A DNA stretch of 64,000 bases from Sphagnum magellanicum (lineage: Eukaryota > Streptophyta > Sphagnopsida > Sphagnales > Sphagnaceae). Location of the stretch: positions 24,500,256 through 24,564,255 of the forward strand of contig CM038910.1 of NCBI GenBank assembly GCA_021904315.1, written 5' to 3'. Positions 1 to 9,896 of the stretch are shown here, piece after piece; the stretch's first letter is position 1; every line of letters begins with the position of its first letter. Position numbers and translations under genes: made by a program. The notes below the pieces were generated by a model. That model was not told where the DNA came from. It searched no databases and saw only the letters and a program-made list of their open reading frames with translations.

Positions 1-1363
1 GAGATAATCTATAGCCAATGTAATCGACTAATCAAAACTATAGAACTTAGTTCTTAAAAACAATTTGACTACCTTTTAGGATTCCATAACGAACAAACAA
101 AAACACACTACAATGTTATACACAAGAAGTGGCAAAAAAATGTTTCAAATTGAGAGTATGATGCATATGAAACACCTTTGCTTATATATAGTAAAGAGGT
201 TGACTCATTAATGCAAGATTTGATAGTAGCCAACAAGTTGGACATGAAGCACATTTTGCTATATGTAGAATGGTCTTTTAGGCTTATCAAACATGCATAG
301 GAGACAATGTCAAAAACTTCACTAGTTATAAGGACTTTGAAAAGGAAAAGGAAACAATGTTGGTGGAGGAACAAAGGTCTTGTAGTGGGTTTAAAAAAAA
401 GATGTTGCCATGGGTGGAAGGTAATTTACTTCAACACATCTGCAAAAGAGATAAATATCATTGAAACCTCGGGTTAATTTCAATCATTTTTACATAAATA
501 TGAAAATACTTGGCATGATAATGCAACACTTCAACTAAAGTTTTGTTATATTGGAGCTTGGTGCATTGTTTGATTTGAATGTCATTCAATTAAATGTGTG
601 AAAAGTTGAGGCATATTAGAGTGATTGAAAAGGGAGTTTGAACACATTAGAAAAATATCACTTATCCATGTTCATTACAAAAGGGTTGTGTGTATAATTT
701 TATTTTATTTTTTGTTTGTTTGTTTGGTTCTAGCATATCATGTTATTAAATTGATTTTGTAGTTAGTAGCTTTCAATATGTAACTATTATTTATTTGAAT
801 GTCATAGTTCCAACAAAACATTTGTTGTAAAGTATATGTAGGGAAAGAGATTGTGCAATGTAACTTGTAAGGAAAAATCAAAATTCAAGAGAACACAACT
901 TCTCCAATGTTTAGTAGAATATTATTACAAAGAAGCCTAAAGATTAGTTGTTTCAAACCAATGGGCTTGCTAGATTTCATCTTGTAAATAAGCATGTGTA
1001 GTTATATTAATTAAGGTGTTAGTCAATGTGTAATTACTATTTAAAAATAGGGATGCAACACATGACTTGTGAACTTTATATTCCAATACAACCTTAAATA
1101 TAATACATTTATCATAATAAATGTATAAAATTGATTTGACGTATTAAATTTATTTGAAATGAAGATTTTATTGAAGTTAGATCCTAACACAAGGTCAATC
1201 CCAATTGGAATGCAAAATGTATTAATAGTTTGCCATAATTGGAATTCAAAATACTAGCTTAATGACTATAATAATTAAGATCAATTTTATATTTATTTAT
1301 TTCACCTAAAATAATTAGGTTTGATGTCAATTGTTAAACACCGTGAAAAGGTTAGCCCATAGA
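1..1363. other. AT-rich spacer, no gene seen
   Basis: No convincing coding region. The longest open frame (minus strand, about 88 codons) has no recognisable motif and lies in low-complexity AT-rich sequence. The stretch ends where a CACTA-like terminus begins. Confidence 0.5.
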
Positions 1364-2500
1364 CACTAGAAGAAAAATTGGAATTTGCAATTAGTTTTTA
1401 GTTGCAAATGACATTTACAACAAAAATTTTCATTGTTTCAAAAAAAAAGTCGTGTGAAACACTAGTTGCAAATGACAAGGGATTTTGGATGAAAAAAAAT
1501 TCAACAAAATATGCCTTCATCCTTTGATTGGGCATATATGTATTGTCTCATGCAACCAATATGTGATTATTTCAGTGAACAATGAAAGCAAATGATGTGT
1601 TGCCACATGTTGCCACGTGTTCCAACTTTTAATTATTTAAATATATATTTTATAATTTAAAAATAATCTAAATTGTTCAATTCATAGTTTGGATAGTCTT
1701 AGATCATGACATGTGGCATAATAAAAATTTATCGCACAACATATTAATTAAAATTTGACCAAAATAAATTCAAATATATATTTAATAGGTAAGCTGATAT
1801 GTAAGTCCACCTAGGTTAGATAACCACCTAGGTAGGTAAGTTCTACCTAGCCTACTTAAATAAATAGGTTATACATCAGCTAGATATTTATCTAAATAGT
1901 TAAATAGGTTTTACTTAAACTAAATACCTACCTAGGTAAGTAGGTAGGTAGCTTAAAGAGGTAAGTAAGCTAAGGATAGGCTAATCTAATTAAGTAGGTT
2001 TAAAACAATCCATTTTTATTTTGAGTTTTGCCTTTAGGTTTGAACGTGTTTTATTGGCTCATCCTTTAAAAACTATTTATACTTTGAGTGCTACCAATGC
2101 ACTTAATTATATATATTTCACTTTCCATGAATGAAAAACAAAAGATATGGGTTAAACATTTTAGTTGCAACTATCACCAGACTATTCACAATTTATTTGT
2201 AACTAAATCTTGATATTTATGTTATTTTAACCTGGTTTAACCCTTTTAGCTATATGCTAATTATTATAAATAAAGAACTATTAATAATTAATAATAGTTT
2301 ATTATCATTATTATTAGAATAGACTAGTATCATAGATTATGTATTTTGTGAATCCTTTTATCCCAATTATCTTCCTTATTATAAATATTATTAATTATGA
2401 TAATCAATAGTTCATAATAATGAGAATTGAAAAAAAATTCAATAGGTACAATAGAATACCCAGACAACTTTCAATAGAACAGTATTGTCTGGGTATGTAT
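1364..2500 (+). mobile_element. Decayed CACTA-like DNA transposon copy (5' end only)
   Basis: It starts with CACTAGAAGAAAAATTGG, the typical look of a CACTA (En/Spm) terminus, followed by repeated short TTGCAACTA-like words. It shares internal order with the better copy at 42079-43562: CACATGTGGCATAAT-like words, then a block rich in CCTAGG/AGGTAGGT (about 1795-1980), then a segment with TTTTATTGGCTCATCC and ATATGGGTTAAA. No matching 3' terminus or 3-bp target duplication was found, so it looks truncated. No transposase frame is visible. Family assignment is inference from the terminus and from similarity to the intact copy. Confidence 0.5.
1795..1980. repeat. Palindromic AGGTAGGT/CCTAGG-rich block
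   Basis: This is a dense run of the words CCTAGG, AGGTAGGT and their complements, able to form many short hairpins. The same kind of block occurs at 42440-42540 and 43850-43985, each time inside a CACTA-like copy. It is therefore part of the element family and not a random microsatellite. Confidence 0.6.
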
Positions 2501-3092
2501 ATTATGCAACAAAATGTCTCATAAAAATATTGCAAGAACAAGTCTAGCACCAAGCCAGTGGAAGTACAAGGGAAATAAACAAAGCCAAGATTCACACATG
2601 ACATTTAGTTCACCAGTGCAAACCCGCAAGATGAGCATACATGTGCATTACTCAGAAGAAAAGTACCGAAGTGTAGATGGGAATAGATTGATGCTAAGTA
2701 TGAACATTGTGGGTTTCGTGTGACATATTTACACTCTGCTTGTGTAGTCTTCGCCAGTTACACTATGCTTGAGAAATGATAACTTCTCTCTCATGGGAAT
2801 TTTATGTCTCCAGAGACTGTAATGGACATTGGGCACCATTTCATCAGGCTTTAAATTTGCACATGTTTAGCACATTCATATCCCGCTAGGTATATGCTTG
2901 GCAGAACCTGTCATAGCATCATCATATGGGTAAAATTGAACTGATCATAAATGCCATCCAAATTGCAATGTGCAAGTGAAATCTCCATGCCTCTGCATAA
3001 AAATATGATTTCAGGTGCTTTGAACAGACATACCATGCAGAGTGAAAGCGTTGCACACAAGGAAAGGCTTCTGGCTTCTGAATGCTGCTGAA
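2501..3092. other. 3' flank of RPC10, no gene seen
   Basis: No supported coding region. On the minus strand this lies directly downstream of the RPC10 stop codon and should contain its 3' UTR and polyadenylation site. Short open frames here have no recognisable motif. Confidence 0.4.
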
Positions 3093-4806
3093 TCAGCCTT
3101 CTTTCCAGTTGAAGGCACAATCAGGGTTGCAGCATTTGTAGAATGTAGTCATGGGCTCGTCTGCAGAGCGAATTTGGATTTGCATGAAGTATGCTTGTCC
3201 ATAACTGCACTGTGGGCATGTCACTGCCAGAAAATAAAAAGAAAAAAAAGGAAAGCTTTAGCCTGGTGAACATGCATGTACAATAACCACCTATCTCTTC
3301 AGCACCAGAAGGAGGAGGGGAAATAAACAGTAAGAAAAACCTGGTCCTCATGAAGACTATGAAAGGAAACTTATTGTAACAAGTCCATGGAGAGAGAAGA
3401 AATAGTAACCCATCTTATGAAAAGAAAAACTGGACCTGAGTGGCTCCTGCTACTTCTATGCAAAGGATGTCACATGATAGATGAGGCAAGACCAAAAGCA
3501 AGCAGACTGTAGGGCTCACAAATGAGTGCGAAAGACATGTCTGAAATTGCAGAGAAATCTCTACAACAATTTGAAGGTGACATGAGAAATGAGTGCTGTC
3601 ATAATTATGAGAGTAGCTCACAAAGTGCCAAACCATCAACTTCATCACAAATAGCTGTGACGAGCTGCCATGACTACCCCACTGAATTCATCAGCTCCCA
3701 ACAGTTGGTGTCGATAAGTATGTAAACAGTCAACCCAAGATCTGGGCAAACCTACATTGTACCAAATCTGCATCCTGAGTTTCTGTTGCATTTCCAGAAG
3801 TAATGGGAAGACTCAGCCATGATGTTGGCTAGCCTCGAGGGATATAGCTAAGAAAAGAAAAATCAACTAGCATCCTCATTGAAGCTGCAACAAGCTTGTG
3901 AGGGTGAGCTTCATTTCATTTTAGCTTGTTGCTGTAAGCAAAAGCATCCAAGCCAAACACAGAGAGAGGCCTACATGGAGAGTAGTGGTATCTCCTTTAA
4001 GCTCACAAAAGAGACATGCATGATCAAGATACAGACCTAGGATTTAGGTCACTCACTGCAAGGTTTTAACTTTGCTGTTCAGATGGGACAAGGGTGAGAG
4101 GGAGGGAGAGACTAGTGCTAAGACTGGTCGAGGGGAACTTGAATGCATGCTCAGTATTATTCATACACAACTTCACATTCAAGATTTGTGTTGGAAACTA
4201 GGAAAGAGTAATAATAGGGTTTAGATTTCAAGGGAATTTTTGATGGATCCTGTTTTACACTCTGAACAGTCTTGTTGAATGGAGTTTGTTTTTCTGTGTG
4301 AAAATGGGGGCTCATGGTTTCAATTCCTTCAACAATCCTGCTGCCGAGTTGATAAAGAAAGCCAAACTCAAAAGCCACAAGACAGTCAAGAATGAAGGGA
4401 GATGACGATGGTGAAGAAGAAGAAGAAGAACAACAAAAGTAACACACCTGCGGTTCGGTCCACATTCTTCCAGGCATCTTCACCTCCCAATACATCGGTG
4501 ACTTCCTTCTGTTTCAGGACCAGTTTCTTCGAGATCTGCAGCACCCAAGGAACGTTGCAAGAAAAATTTCTTGCAGCTTAGGATCTTCTTGTGCACCCGT
4601 CCACAACAAACTGTGTGTGAGTGTGTGTATGCGTCAGATCAAAATAGAAGATGGGAAACAACAAACAAGGCATGCCCACAATTCTTACTTACCTTGCGTT
4701 CGATGGGAAAGATGTAAGGGCACGTTGGGCAGAAGAACCGCAACGGCTTGCCCATGCGTGCATTCTCTATCAACAGCAAGTTAGCACATGTTGGACAAAA
4801 CTCCAT
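3093..4806 (-). CDS. RNA polymerase III subunit RPC10 (RPC11/POLR3K-type), 3 exons
   Basis: This is the small TFIIS-like subunit of nuclear RNA polymerase III, needed for RNA cleavage, termination and reinitiation. Proposed coding exons on the minus strand: 4806-4693, 4535-4448 and 3223-3093 (110 aa; family about 108-110 aa). All junctions are GT-AG and phases agree. The N-terminal zinc ribbon has C4, C7, C26 and C29 in MEFCPTC...FFCPTC. A linker follows with the conserved VTDVLGGEDAWKNVD. The C-terminal ribbon has C70, C73, C98 and C103, with the RSADEP loop (D89, E90 are the acidic pair used for RNA cleavage in the family). The start was chosen because family members begin MEFCPTC; an upstream in-frame ATG (MLACGDC) is less likely. 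Intron 2 carries a repeat shared with the SUF4 introns. The gene looks intact. Confidence 0.93.
3525..4010. repeat. Intronic repeat copy (A-B-C-D blocks) in RPC10 intron 2
   Basis: Four blocks lie in order: A (around ATTGCAGAGAAATCTC, 3545), B (around GACGAGCTGCCATGACTAC, 3660), C (around TGCATTTCCAGAAGTAATGG, 3788) and D (around AAGCTGCAACAAGCTTGTG, 3884). The same blocks recur, diverged, in introns 1-3 of the SUF4 gene about 9-11 kb away in the same orientation. No terminal repeats or target duplication were recognised. It may be a non-autonomous transposon or a remnant of a local segmental duplication. Confidence 0.65.
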
Positions 4807-4946
4807 TCTCTCTCTATCTGCAACACCACAATCTCCACATGCAAGCAACGACCTTGCGAAACTATGTTCTGCAAAAAGAAGAGAAAAGACAGAAGACTCT
4901 TTCGCCAGCAGCTCTGGTGGTCCCCCCCTTGTCTCTCTATCGCGCT

Positions 4947-4962
4947 AAACCCTAACCCTAAA
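4947..4962. promoter_or_regulatory. Telo-box (AAACCCTAACCCTAAA)
   Basis: Interstitial plant telomere-type motif about 140 bp upstream of the RPC10 start codon. Telo-boxes (AAACCCTAA) are well known in plant promoters of translation and transcription machinery genes, which fits RPC10. That it is functional here is inference. Confidence 0.55.
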
Positions 4963-5742
4963 CTGGGACATCAAGATGCCGATGACCTAGTGGTGGTGGG
5001 TCTCATTGTACCTCGTATTCGCTGTAGGATGGGTGTGCTCGAGCAAGCACTGCTGCTGCTCCCCACATCCTCGTGAATGGATTACTACATCCACAAGAGT
5101 TTCTAGTGATCCCACATGCGAAGTCTGAACCAGCCTCTCTGAGAGAGAGAGAGCCTCACGATCCGTGTACTGTGCAGCTGTCATCCTGCCTCGAATGGCT
5201 GTCTGGTGGATTGCCTCCAAATCTTGCACTGCACTACTTCCGCACCATGAATCACACAGTATGGCGAGGAGGTCTTCTCCGGGTCTTCCATGACGTCCTC
5301 AAGCTTGGGGTAAGTTGGAAGTTTCTCTCTCTGTTGATGCTTTAGTAGCAAGCAATTCCTGGAGGATTTGCTATCGCACCCGAACAACCAATTACTTATG
5401 ATTCCTTTGCACACACCCAGAAGGAGCTGCACAATCTCACAAAGTGCATGAGGATCTGAGGATCTTCCAATTCGCTAGTCGGATTGAGAAGGTGAGGAGG
5501 GAGAGGGATTGAGGATTTCCAACTTTGCAACATGTCTATTGCTCCATTCCCCATTTATTACTGTGATGTGGTGTGGCAATTGATTTCAGTGCATCTATCT
5601 GCTGCATTCAGGACAAGCAGCAAACCAAGGATAGCTTTGGCTTCCTTCTCCTCAGATGCTTCAGTGTAGCAGGACGACAAGTACAAAAAGGTTAGTGCGT
5701 CTTGCCAATTCACATGTTGGAGTTTGTTTACTGCTGTGTGCC

Positions 5743-5984
5743 ATCATGGCCGTGTTCTTGTGATGGAAGCTTGAATCTCCATCTTCTCCACATTTGTATT
5801 CCACAAAACCTTGCACTCTCTATTTTGTCTCTACAATCTGGTGTATTGGGTTTAGTGTCCACAATCACGGTGTTCTTGTGATGGAACCTTGAATCCCCAT
5901 ATTCTCCACATTTGTATTCCACAAAACCCTGCACTCTCAATTTTGTCTCTACAAGCTGATGTACTGGGTTTGGTGTCCATTATC
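5743..5984. repeat. Tandem duplication, two ~118 bp units
   Basis: Two adjacent copies with a period of 118 bp. Both contain GTGTTCTTGTGATGGAA, then TCTCCACATTTGTATTCCAC, then TTTTGTCTCTACAA. The copies differ at several single bases. The repeat lies in the presumed PPR leader and has no coding signal. Confidence 0.75.
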
Positions 5985-6124
5985 ATTCTTTTCTTTCATT
6001 GTCATTCTTAGAGAAAAAAGACCAATTATTCTCAGATGGATGGATGGCTTCAACTGGTATCTGTGATTCTAAGGTAGGAATTTTGTCTTGAAAGAATTCC
6101 AGAAAATTGGCAGTAGGATGTGAT

Positions 6125-6219
6125 GGTCTCTGTGCTTGGATGCAATAGCTTACAGATCTGCAGGCCAAGTTGGTCTCTCTGCTTGGAGGCAATTAGCTCA
6201 CAGATCCACAGGCCAAGTT
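6125..6219. repeat. Tandem duplication, two ~47 bp units
   Basis: Two adjacent copies beginning GGTCTCTSTGCTTGGA and ending CAGGCCAAGTT, period 47 bp. It lies upstream of the PPR gene and is non-coding. Confidence 0.75.
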
Positions 6220-6915
6220 CTGATTGATTTCCTGGTCTTTGGTACAGAACTCGGTGTCTCCATAATCAATAGAGATCCACCCTCATTGCAAATGGATATG
6301 TATTCAATCTTTGTCAAAATGTGTTTATTGATTGATGATCTGTGAGAAGAGTTGATGGGTTTGAGCTTGTTGTTGGTGTGCAAAGGTGGTTGTTGATTCC
6401 TGCAACTACAGTTTGCTTGAATTTGCATTATCATCCTCTTTCCTGAACCTGCAAGTAACCAGCAAAGAAGGTGCTCATTTTGAGATTCAGTTGTTCCGTT
6501 CCTGAAATCAGACCTCCTACCACTTCCTTTTAAATAACCCAAAGATCAAATGATATCTTTAGATTCACACTAATGAATTATGGCATCTCAAGCTTTCTTC
6601 TATACTGTGTAATAGACTGGGAAGAGGTGGATTTTCTGCACGTCTATTGGGTAGGCTGTGAGTATATTTCTGCAGCAATTGCTACCTTTTCTCTTGTGTT
6701 TTTGTCTTCAACAGTTGCTTGTACAAGTTTGTTTTCAGGACCTTTCATCAATCTTTTCTGCATCAAGCAAAGAGATGGGCCTCAGTAGTAGTACATTTCA
6801 AGGCTTCTAGACAGTTTTCTCCCTGGCATGTCTGACCTTTAGAGTTGTTGTGAAAGTTTTTAAAAAATATTTATTTGTTTTAATTTTGAATTTTACTCAT
6901 GTTTGGGAGCCATAG

Positions 6916-9000
6916 ATGAGTGCAGAGATTAGAAATGGAGATCGAGCTATAAGCAGAGGTAGTGATGTGAAGATTGCAACCTCAGAAATCAAAGCATTGA
7001 TTGAGATGCAGCGACCTGAAGACGTATTGTACAGTTTGGAACAGCAAGGTGTCCGCCTAGATGCACCCACATATAGGTCTCTTTTGAGGAGATGCGCCTA
7101 CACAAGAAATCTGACTGCTGGTAGGAAGGTGCATGGACATATTGTTGAGACTGGTTTCAAGGCTGATATTTATTTGCAAACTGCAGTCCTGAGTATGTAC
7201 TGCAAGTGTGGGAACTTAGTGGAAGCTCGCAAGGTTTTTGACACAATGCAACAACAAGATATGTTTGCATGGACCTTGATTCTGGCAGCCTATGCCAAAC
7301 ATGGGTCTGCAAAAGATGGGTTCAATTTATATAAGCAATTGCATGACGCCGGTGTGAGATGTGACAGGATCATGTATATGAGCATTGTCAGCATGTGTGC
7401 AAACCTAGGAGACCTGGAAGAGGCCAAGGCGGTCTATAATGACATTGCCAAAAGTGGCATCACAGTAGATGCTCTCCTGTCAAATAACCTCATTCATATG
7501 TATGCCAGATGTGGGAGTATGAAACATGCACATGAAGTATTTAATAGCATGCCAGAGAGGGATGTTGTTTCATGGAATACAATGATTGCTGGGGCAGCTT
7601 GGAATGGAAATGCCGAGGAGGCATTTGATCTCTTTTCAAAAATGCAGCAGGAGAGTATGAAGCCTGACTTTATTACTTTCATGAGCCTCCTCAATGTGTG
7701 CACAAGTCTGGTAGCTTTGAAACAAGTACATGACAGCATTATTGAGGCTGGATTGGAGGCAGATTCACATCTTGCAACTGCTGTTGTCAGCATGTTTGTT
7801 AAGTGCGGCAGTGCAGAGGATGCTCGGTGGGTTTTTGACAAAATGAAGGTGCGGGATATAGTCACATGGAATGCAATGATCGAAGGATATGCTAAGCATG
7901 GTCCATATAGGAAAGCTTTAGAAGTTTATTGTCAAATGCAGGATGAAGGTTTTGAGCCCAATTGTGTGACATTCACTTGCCTCCTTAATGCATGTGCCAA
8001 CCTAGCATCCCTGCAAGAAGCCAGATGGGTTCGTGCCAGAATTGTTGCAGCAAAACTTGAGTCACATCTTCATGTTGCAAATGGCATGATGAACATGTTT
8101 GCCAAGTGTGACAGCACAAAAGATGCCCGCCAAGTATTTGACAAAATGGAGGTACGGAGTGTGATCTCTTGGAATACAATGATCAATGGATATGCTGAGT
8201 GTGGTCCATATATGGAGGCTATAGAAATTTTTTCTCAAATGCAGCATGAAGGTGTCAAGCCTGATGCAGTGACCTTCACTGCCCTCCTCAAGGCATGTGC
8301 CAACCAAGCATCTCTGCAAAAAGCCAGATGGGTTCACACCAGGATAATAGCAGCTGCATTTGAGTCAGATATATGTGTCAGGAATGGTTTGATTAGCATG
8401 TATGCCAAGTGCGGGAGTCTTGCTGATGCAGCCCATGTCTTCAATGAGATGGAAGAGAGGGATGTTGTTACATATAATGCAATGATTGCAGCTCTTGGGC
8501 AGTATGGTCATGGCAGAGATGCCCTCCAACAGTTTCATCGGATGATATCTGCAGGTGTGAGACCAGATGGTGTAACCTTTGTAGGTGTTTTGTCTGCATG
8601 TAGCCATACAGGCCTCGTGGATGAAGGACTCAGGTATTTCCATTCTATGTCCAAAGATTACAGTGTCGCACCAGGAGTTGAACATGTCAGCTGTTTGGTT
8701 GATCTACTTGGCCGTGCAGGATACTTGGTTGAGGCTGAGGAAGTTGTGAACAGAATGCCTCAAACTCCTGTGGGTGCAACATGGGGAGCCTTGCTTGGTG
8801 CTTGCAGACTTCATGGAAATGTGAAACTAGCAGAACGTGCAGCACAATTTTGGACTCTATTGGAGCCACAAAATGCTGAAGTGTATGTCTCCCTTGCACA
8901 CATCTATCTCACAGCCAGTCTGTGGCAGGAGGCCATGACAGTTCAGAAGTTGATGGGGGAGAGGGATCTCAGGAGGCAAGGCCCAGTTGGATTGAGGTAG
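6916..9000 (+). CDS. PLS-class pentatricopeptide repeat protein (E-type, C-terminus frameshifted)
   Basis: Predicted sequence-specific organelle RNA-binding protein acting in RNA editing or processing. A single open frame of 694 aa contains about 17 PPR motifs in repeating P-L-S order from residue about 46. Typical motifs are MYAKCGS, DVVSWNTMIAG and PDGVTFVGVLSACSHTGLV. An E domain follows (VEHVSCLVDLLGRAGYLVEA, TWGALLGACRLHGNVKLAE). No DYW domain is present. An in-frame TAG immediately precedes the ATG, and the N-terminus is not an obvious transit peptide. The true first exon could therefore be upstream, with CATAG used as an acceptor. Near the end the frame reads QGPVGLR-stop, while the +1 frame reads PSWIEVERHL. 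This indicates a one-base loss inside the conserved GPSWIEV motif near 8980. Two neighbouring triplets are very alike, suggesting internal duplication. Function in the plant is unknown. Confidence 0.93.
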   Translation: MSAEIRNGDRAISRGSDVKIATSEIKALIEMQRPEDVLYSLEQQGVRLDAPTYRSLLRRCAYTRNLTAGRKVHGHIVETGFKADIYLQTAVLSMYCKCGNLVEARKVFDTMQQQDMFAWTLILAAYAKHGSAKDGFNLYKQLHDAGVRCDRIMYMSIVSMCANLGDLEEAKAVYNDIAKSGITVDALLSNNLIHMYARCGSMKHAHEVFNSMPERDVVSWNTMIAGAAWNGNAEEAFDLFSKMQQESMKPDFITFMSLLNVCTSLVALKQVHDSIIEAGLEADSHLATAVVSMFVKCGSAEDARWVFDKMKVRDIVTWNAMIEGYAKHGPYRKALEVYCQMQDEGFEPNCVTFTCLLNACANLASLQEARWVRARIVAAKLESHLHVANGMMNMFAKCDSTKDARQVFDKMEVRSVISWNTMINGYAECGPYMEAIEIFSQMQHEGVKPDAVTFTALLKACANQASLQKARWVHTRIIAAAFESDICVRNGLISMYAKCGSLADAAHVFNEMEERDVVTYNAMIAALGQYGHGRDALQQFHRMISAGVRPDGVTFVGVLSACSHTGLVDEGLRYFHSMSKDYSVAPGVEHVSCLVDLLGRAGYLVEAEEVVNRMPQTPVGATWGALLGACRLHGNVKLAERAAQFWTLLEPQNAEVYVSLAHIYLTASLWQEAMTVQKLMGERDLRRQGPVGLR

Positions 9001-9896
9001 AAAGGCATCTGATTTGCTGCTGAGAACTTCAAAACAGCAATTGCAACATGATATGCTCTGAACAAGAAGATGACTATGGCACATCTCAAGCACCTTGGTT
9101 AAGAAGAGCTGCACATGTCATCCAATGAAATCACACCAAGCACTTAGTCATCTGACTGAAGCAATCAGAATCCTTGCTGATCAGCGTCTACCTGCATAAA
9201 GTTCTTCAAATGCTGATGTGGATAACATTGGCAAGCAGGGAACCAGGGCACATCTAGAAGCTGATCTGACTTACAAATGCACAGGCAAAGCAGTTCCAAC
9301 AAGTCAGGGCAGCTGATGCATGGCAAGGACTTGATGGGGAGCATTTTTGCACTGCACCCGAAGGGCTCATCACCATGGTAGCTCTGGAGATGACCCTGGC
9401 CTCATATCTCCACAAAGGTTTTTGTTTGTTCTTGGGGAATGCACCAGATTGATGTACAATTGATTGATCTACACAGTGACTGTGCAATGATCTTATATTC
9501 AGCTATTCTCTTGCTTGGAAAACACGCACTTGAGATTGGAGACTTTGTGGAAACAATTGGTGCACACAGTAGATAAACCTCATTGCAATGTAAGCTATTC
9601 TAGTTTACCAAGTGCAGTTTGAAGCTATGAATATAGCCAATTCTGTATAAGAAAAAATTCCCCAGGAGGCAAGGTACCTGCTGAGGGAAGGAAAAATTCA
9701 GTTCAGGAATGGCACAAGTCAGACATAATTAGAAAACAAAAAGCAGGAATAGGTAAGTGACAAGGAAGCCCCTAAAAATGTTACATGCATCAATCTACTA
9801 AAGACTTTGGACACCTGGCCACATGTGCAGAACAAGGACACAGAGTCTTGATTCTGGCCTACCTGTGCCTGACATGAATGGAACAAAAATGGTCTC
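9001..9896. other. Convergent 3' region of PPR and SUF4 genes
   Basis: No further gene seen. The PPR stop at 9000 (plus strand) and the SUF4 stop at 9897 (minus strand) face each other, so both 3' UTRs should lie here. Small open frames lack motifs. Confidence 0.5.

Larger units (their letters stand above)
4807..6915. other. Divergent promoter and leader region between RPC10 and the PPR gene
   Basis: No protein gene is supported. The region separates the RPC10 start (minus strand) from the PPR start (plus strand) and probably holds both promoters and 5' leaders, possibly with non-coding 5' exons of the PPR transcript. A telo-box lies near 4950, and two short tandem duplications lie at 5743-5984 and 6125-6219. 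Open frames of 60-140 codons here show no domain. Confidence 0.5.

Noticed and set aside
4947-4962. Interstitial telomere array
   Set aside because: Only about two units of the CCCTAAA motif. A telo-box promoter element is the better reading.
4651-5076. Plus-strand 141-codon open frame
   Set aside because: Antisense to RPC10 exon 1 and its promoter; no motif.
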